Positions 62,410 to 64,000 of a stretch of DNA of 64,000 bases are shown one piece after another. The stretch lies in the NCBI GenBank assembly GCA_944381135.1, contig CALWJY010000001.1, positions 1-64,000 of the forward strand. The letters run 5' to 3'. Made by a program: the position numbers and the translations under genes. The number at the start of each line of letters is the position of its first letter. Positions within the stretch are counted from its first letter, which is position 1. Below the pieces are notes generated by a model. It had not been told where the DNA came from. It saw nothing but the letters and a program-made list of their open reading frames with translations, and searched no databases. The DNA is from an uncultured Clostridia bacterium. GTDB lineage: Bacteria; Bacillota; Clostridia; Christensenellales; UBA1242.

Positions 62410-62550
62410 GGTTTTATGCAGTGTAGACAAACATGAACGCGGTGTATAAGCGGTTTTATACAGTGTAGACAAACATGGCACTGTGCATAAGTGGTTTTAT
62501 GCAATGCATGCGAACATAGGTCTGTGCATAAATTGGGCGCTGTGCATAAT
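62410..62550. repeat. tandem repeat, about 42-base unit
   Basis: Units start with GGTTTTATGCAGTGTAGAC at 62410, 62452 and 62493, followed by ACAAACATG and a GTGCATAAG-type word, with a partial fourth unit at the right. TATGCA and TGCATA words give each unit hairpin potential. It fills the ddl-murE gap. Confidence 0.75.
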
Positions 62551-62628
62551 ATGTCGATTTGAAACTTTTTTTGACTTTGCATCAACATATCAATTTTTTC
62601 GTATTAAAATGGCTTTAAAGGAGAGAAT

Positions 62629-64000
62629 ATGGTTCTTGAAAAAATCATTTCATCAGATTTTCGTGCTCAGGGGTTGAAACCAGAAGATTTCAGTTTGGAT
62701 GTTCCTGGTTTAAGCCGTGACAGCAGAACGACAAAGAAAGGTGACGCGTTTTTCTGCTTGACTGAAGATGAAACTTTGGCACGAGAGCGTTGCACTCAAG
62801 CCAAGAAGAATGGGGCAAGTGTCGTTTTTTCAAATTTTGATTTTCCAGATGTGATTAAGGTTGAAGATGCTCGAGACGCGTTTGCCAAGGCTTGTGCAAA
62901 TTTTTACGAGCGCGTTTGCGACAAAATGAAGATTATTGGTTTGACAGGAACCAACGGCAAGACAACCACAACGCATTTGATTGCCGAAATTCTCAATCGA
63001 AATGGAAAAAAATCTGGCGTGATTGGCACAAACGGAGTTTTTTTTGACAATAAAACAAAACATTGTCCTCTCACAACGCCAGATGCAGATTTTTTGCACA
63101 AAACATTCAAAGAAATGCACGAGGCAGGTGTGGAATTTGTTGTTATGGAAGTTTCCGCACATGCAATTGCACAGAAGCGCATAAATGGAATCAATTTTGA
63201 GATTGGAATGTTGACCAACATCACGCAGGACCACTTGGACTATTTCAAAACTTTTGAAAAATACGAAAAAACAAAACTAAGTTTTTTCACAAAAAATCAC
63301 ATGAAAAAAGCGGTGGTGTGTTCTGACGATTTGTCGGCTTGCAAACTTTTGAGAAACTGTGATGTGCCAATTGTGACCTATGGTCTCAAAAACCCAAGTG
63401 ATACATTTGCCATTGATGTTTGTTGTTCCATTCAAGGCACGCACTTTGTTGGAAATGTGTGTGATGAGGTTGTCAACATAAAGACCAATTTGATTGGTGA
63501 CTATAATGTTTTAAACAGTCTTGGGGCAATGGCGGTTTGTCACAGTCTTGGTCTTGATGGCAAGCAGTTGGAACAGGGGCTCAATTATGTCTATCCAATT
63601 GAGGGAAGATTTAATGTCATAAATTTCACAGGGAAAAACATTGTCATTGATTTTGCACATTCGCCAGATGGTTTGAAAAAAGTGTTGGAGACAGCCAAAA
63701 CATTGACAGAAGGGAAGCTTTTTGTTGTGTTTGGATGTGGCGGAAACAGAGACAGGGGCAAACGGCACAAGATGGGGAAAATTGCCGAAGAGTTTGCTGA
63801 TGTTGTGTGTCTGACCGATGACAATCCGCGAATGGAAAAATCGGAGGACATCATTGCTGACATCGAAATGGGTATGAAAAAAAGTCATTTTGTCATACCG
63901 GACAGAACAACAGCAATTCGGACAATGATTGACGAAGCAAAGCCCGGAGATGTGCTTGTGATTGCAGGAAAGGGCGCGGAAAAATTCCAAGAGGTTGGAG
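62629..64000 (+). CDS. murE: UDP-MurNAc-tripeptide synthetase (meso-DAP type), truncated by window
   Basis: First 457 codons of a Mur ligase of about 490. ATP site GLTGTNGKTTTTHL (about 105-118); VSAHAIAQKRI (about 177); central VVFGCGGNRDRGKRHKMG; and LTDDNPRMEKSEDI (about 398-411). DNPR is the meso-diaminopimelate-binding motif (Lys-type enzymes carry DNPA-like sequences), so meso-DAP is expected. AAAGGAGAG precedes the ATG at 62629. The coding sequence continues past base 64000. Confidence 0.95.
   Translation, partial: MVLEKIISSDFRAQGLKPEDFSLDVPGLSRDSRTTKKGDAFFCLTEDETLARERCTQAKKNGASVVFSNFDFPDVIKVEDARDAFAKACANFYERVCDKMKIIGLTGTNGKTTTTHLIAEILNRNGKKSGVIGTNGVFFDNKTKHCPLTTPDADFLHKTFKEMHEAGVEFVVMEVSAHAIAQKRINGINFEIGMLTNITQDHLDYFKTFEKYEKTKLSFFTKNHMKKAVVCSDDLSACKLLRNCDVPIVTYGLKNPSDTFAIDVCCSIQGTHFVGNVCDEVVNIKTNLIGDYNVLNSLGAMAVCHSLGLDGKQLEQGLNYVYPIEGRFNVINFTGKNIVIDFAHSPDGLKKVLETAKTLTEGKLFVVFGCGGNRDRGKRHKMGKIAEEFADVVCLTDDNPRMEKSEDIIADIEMGMKKSHFVIPDRTTAIRTMIDEAKPGDVLVIAGKGAEKFQEVG

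Overview
The window is low-GC, densely coding DNA with Firmicutes-type gene order, most likely from an uncultured Clostridia-like bacterium of gut-metagenome type. Supporting signs are ScpA/ScpB, SpoIIM and a SpoIVFB-like protease, DacF-type carboxypeptidase, the mutS-mutL-miaA-ynbB run, the rpsB-tsf-frr-uppS-cdsA-rseP run, the rimP-nusA-ylxR-ylxQ-infB-rbfA-nrnA-truB run and the ylxM-ffh-rpsP-khpA-rimM-trmD-rbgA-yraN run. MurE carries the DNPR motif, so the peptidoglycan should be meso-DAP type. The standard genetic code applies. No rRNA, tRNA, CRISPR array, prophage or insertion sequence was seen. The exact taxon cannot be fixed by eye.

Layout. 1-4.2 kb (minus strand): a PIN-domain protein with a 50-aa partner, a Nudix hydrolase and a class A penicillin-binding protein. 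4.2-12.5 kb: miaB, mutS, mutL, miaA and a PLP enzyme (tRNA A37 modification and mismatch repair). 12.5-20.9 kb: spoIIM, dacF, scpAB, a site-2 protease, a class III nucleotide cyclase and a TM2 protein. 20.9-33 kb: RNA-modification enzymes (mnmA, RlmI-like, RluA-like, tlyA, tadA, rlmH) mixed with pepF, an SDR, a Cys/Pro-rich mini-protein and two CPBP membrane proteases. 33.6-41.3 kb: translation, lipid and cell-envelope genes ending in a PolC-like protein with no polymerase. 42-50 kb: the nusA-infB operon. 50-64 kb: efp, a degenerate thymidine-kinase homologue, lepA-hemW, the ffh-trmD block, rbgA, yraN, ddl and murE, which runs off the window end.

Most unusual points. (1) The gene at the polC locus keeps the PolC N-terminal, OB and DEDDh exonuclease parts but lacks PHP and polymerase. 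(2) A thymidine-kinase homologue has lost its P-loop and gained a C-terminal domain. (3) Many genes without a Shine-Dalgarno sequence have a good -10 box 6-7 bases before the start codon, which predicts leaderless mRNAs. (4) An intergenic repeat family near 33.1 and 41.3-41.7 kb has different outer arms in each copy that remain complementary. (5) Genes expected from conserved order (pyrH, dxr, ispG, rplS, rnhB, hfq, ribF) are absent from their usual places, and MiaB has no TRAM domain.
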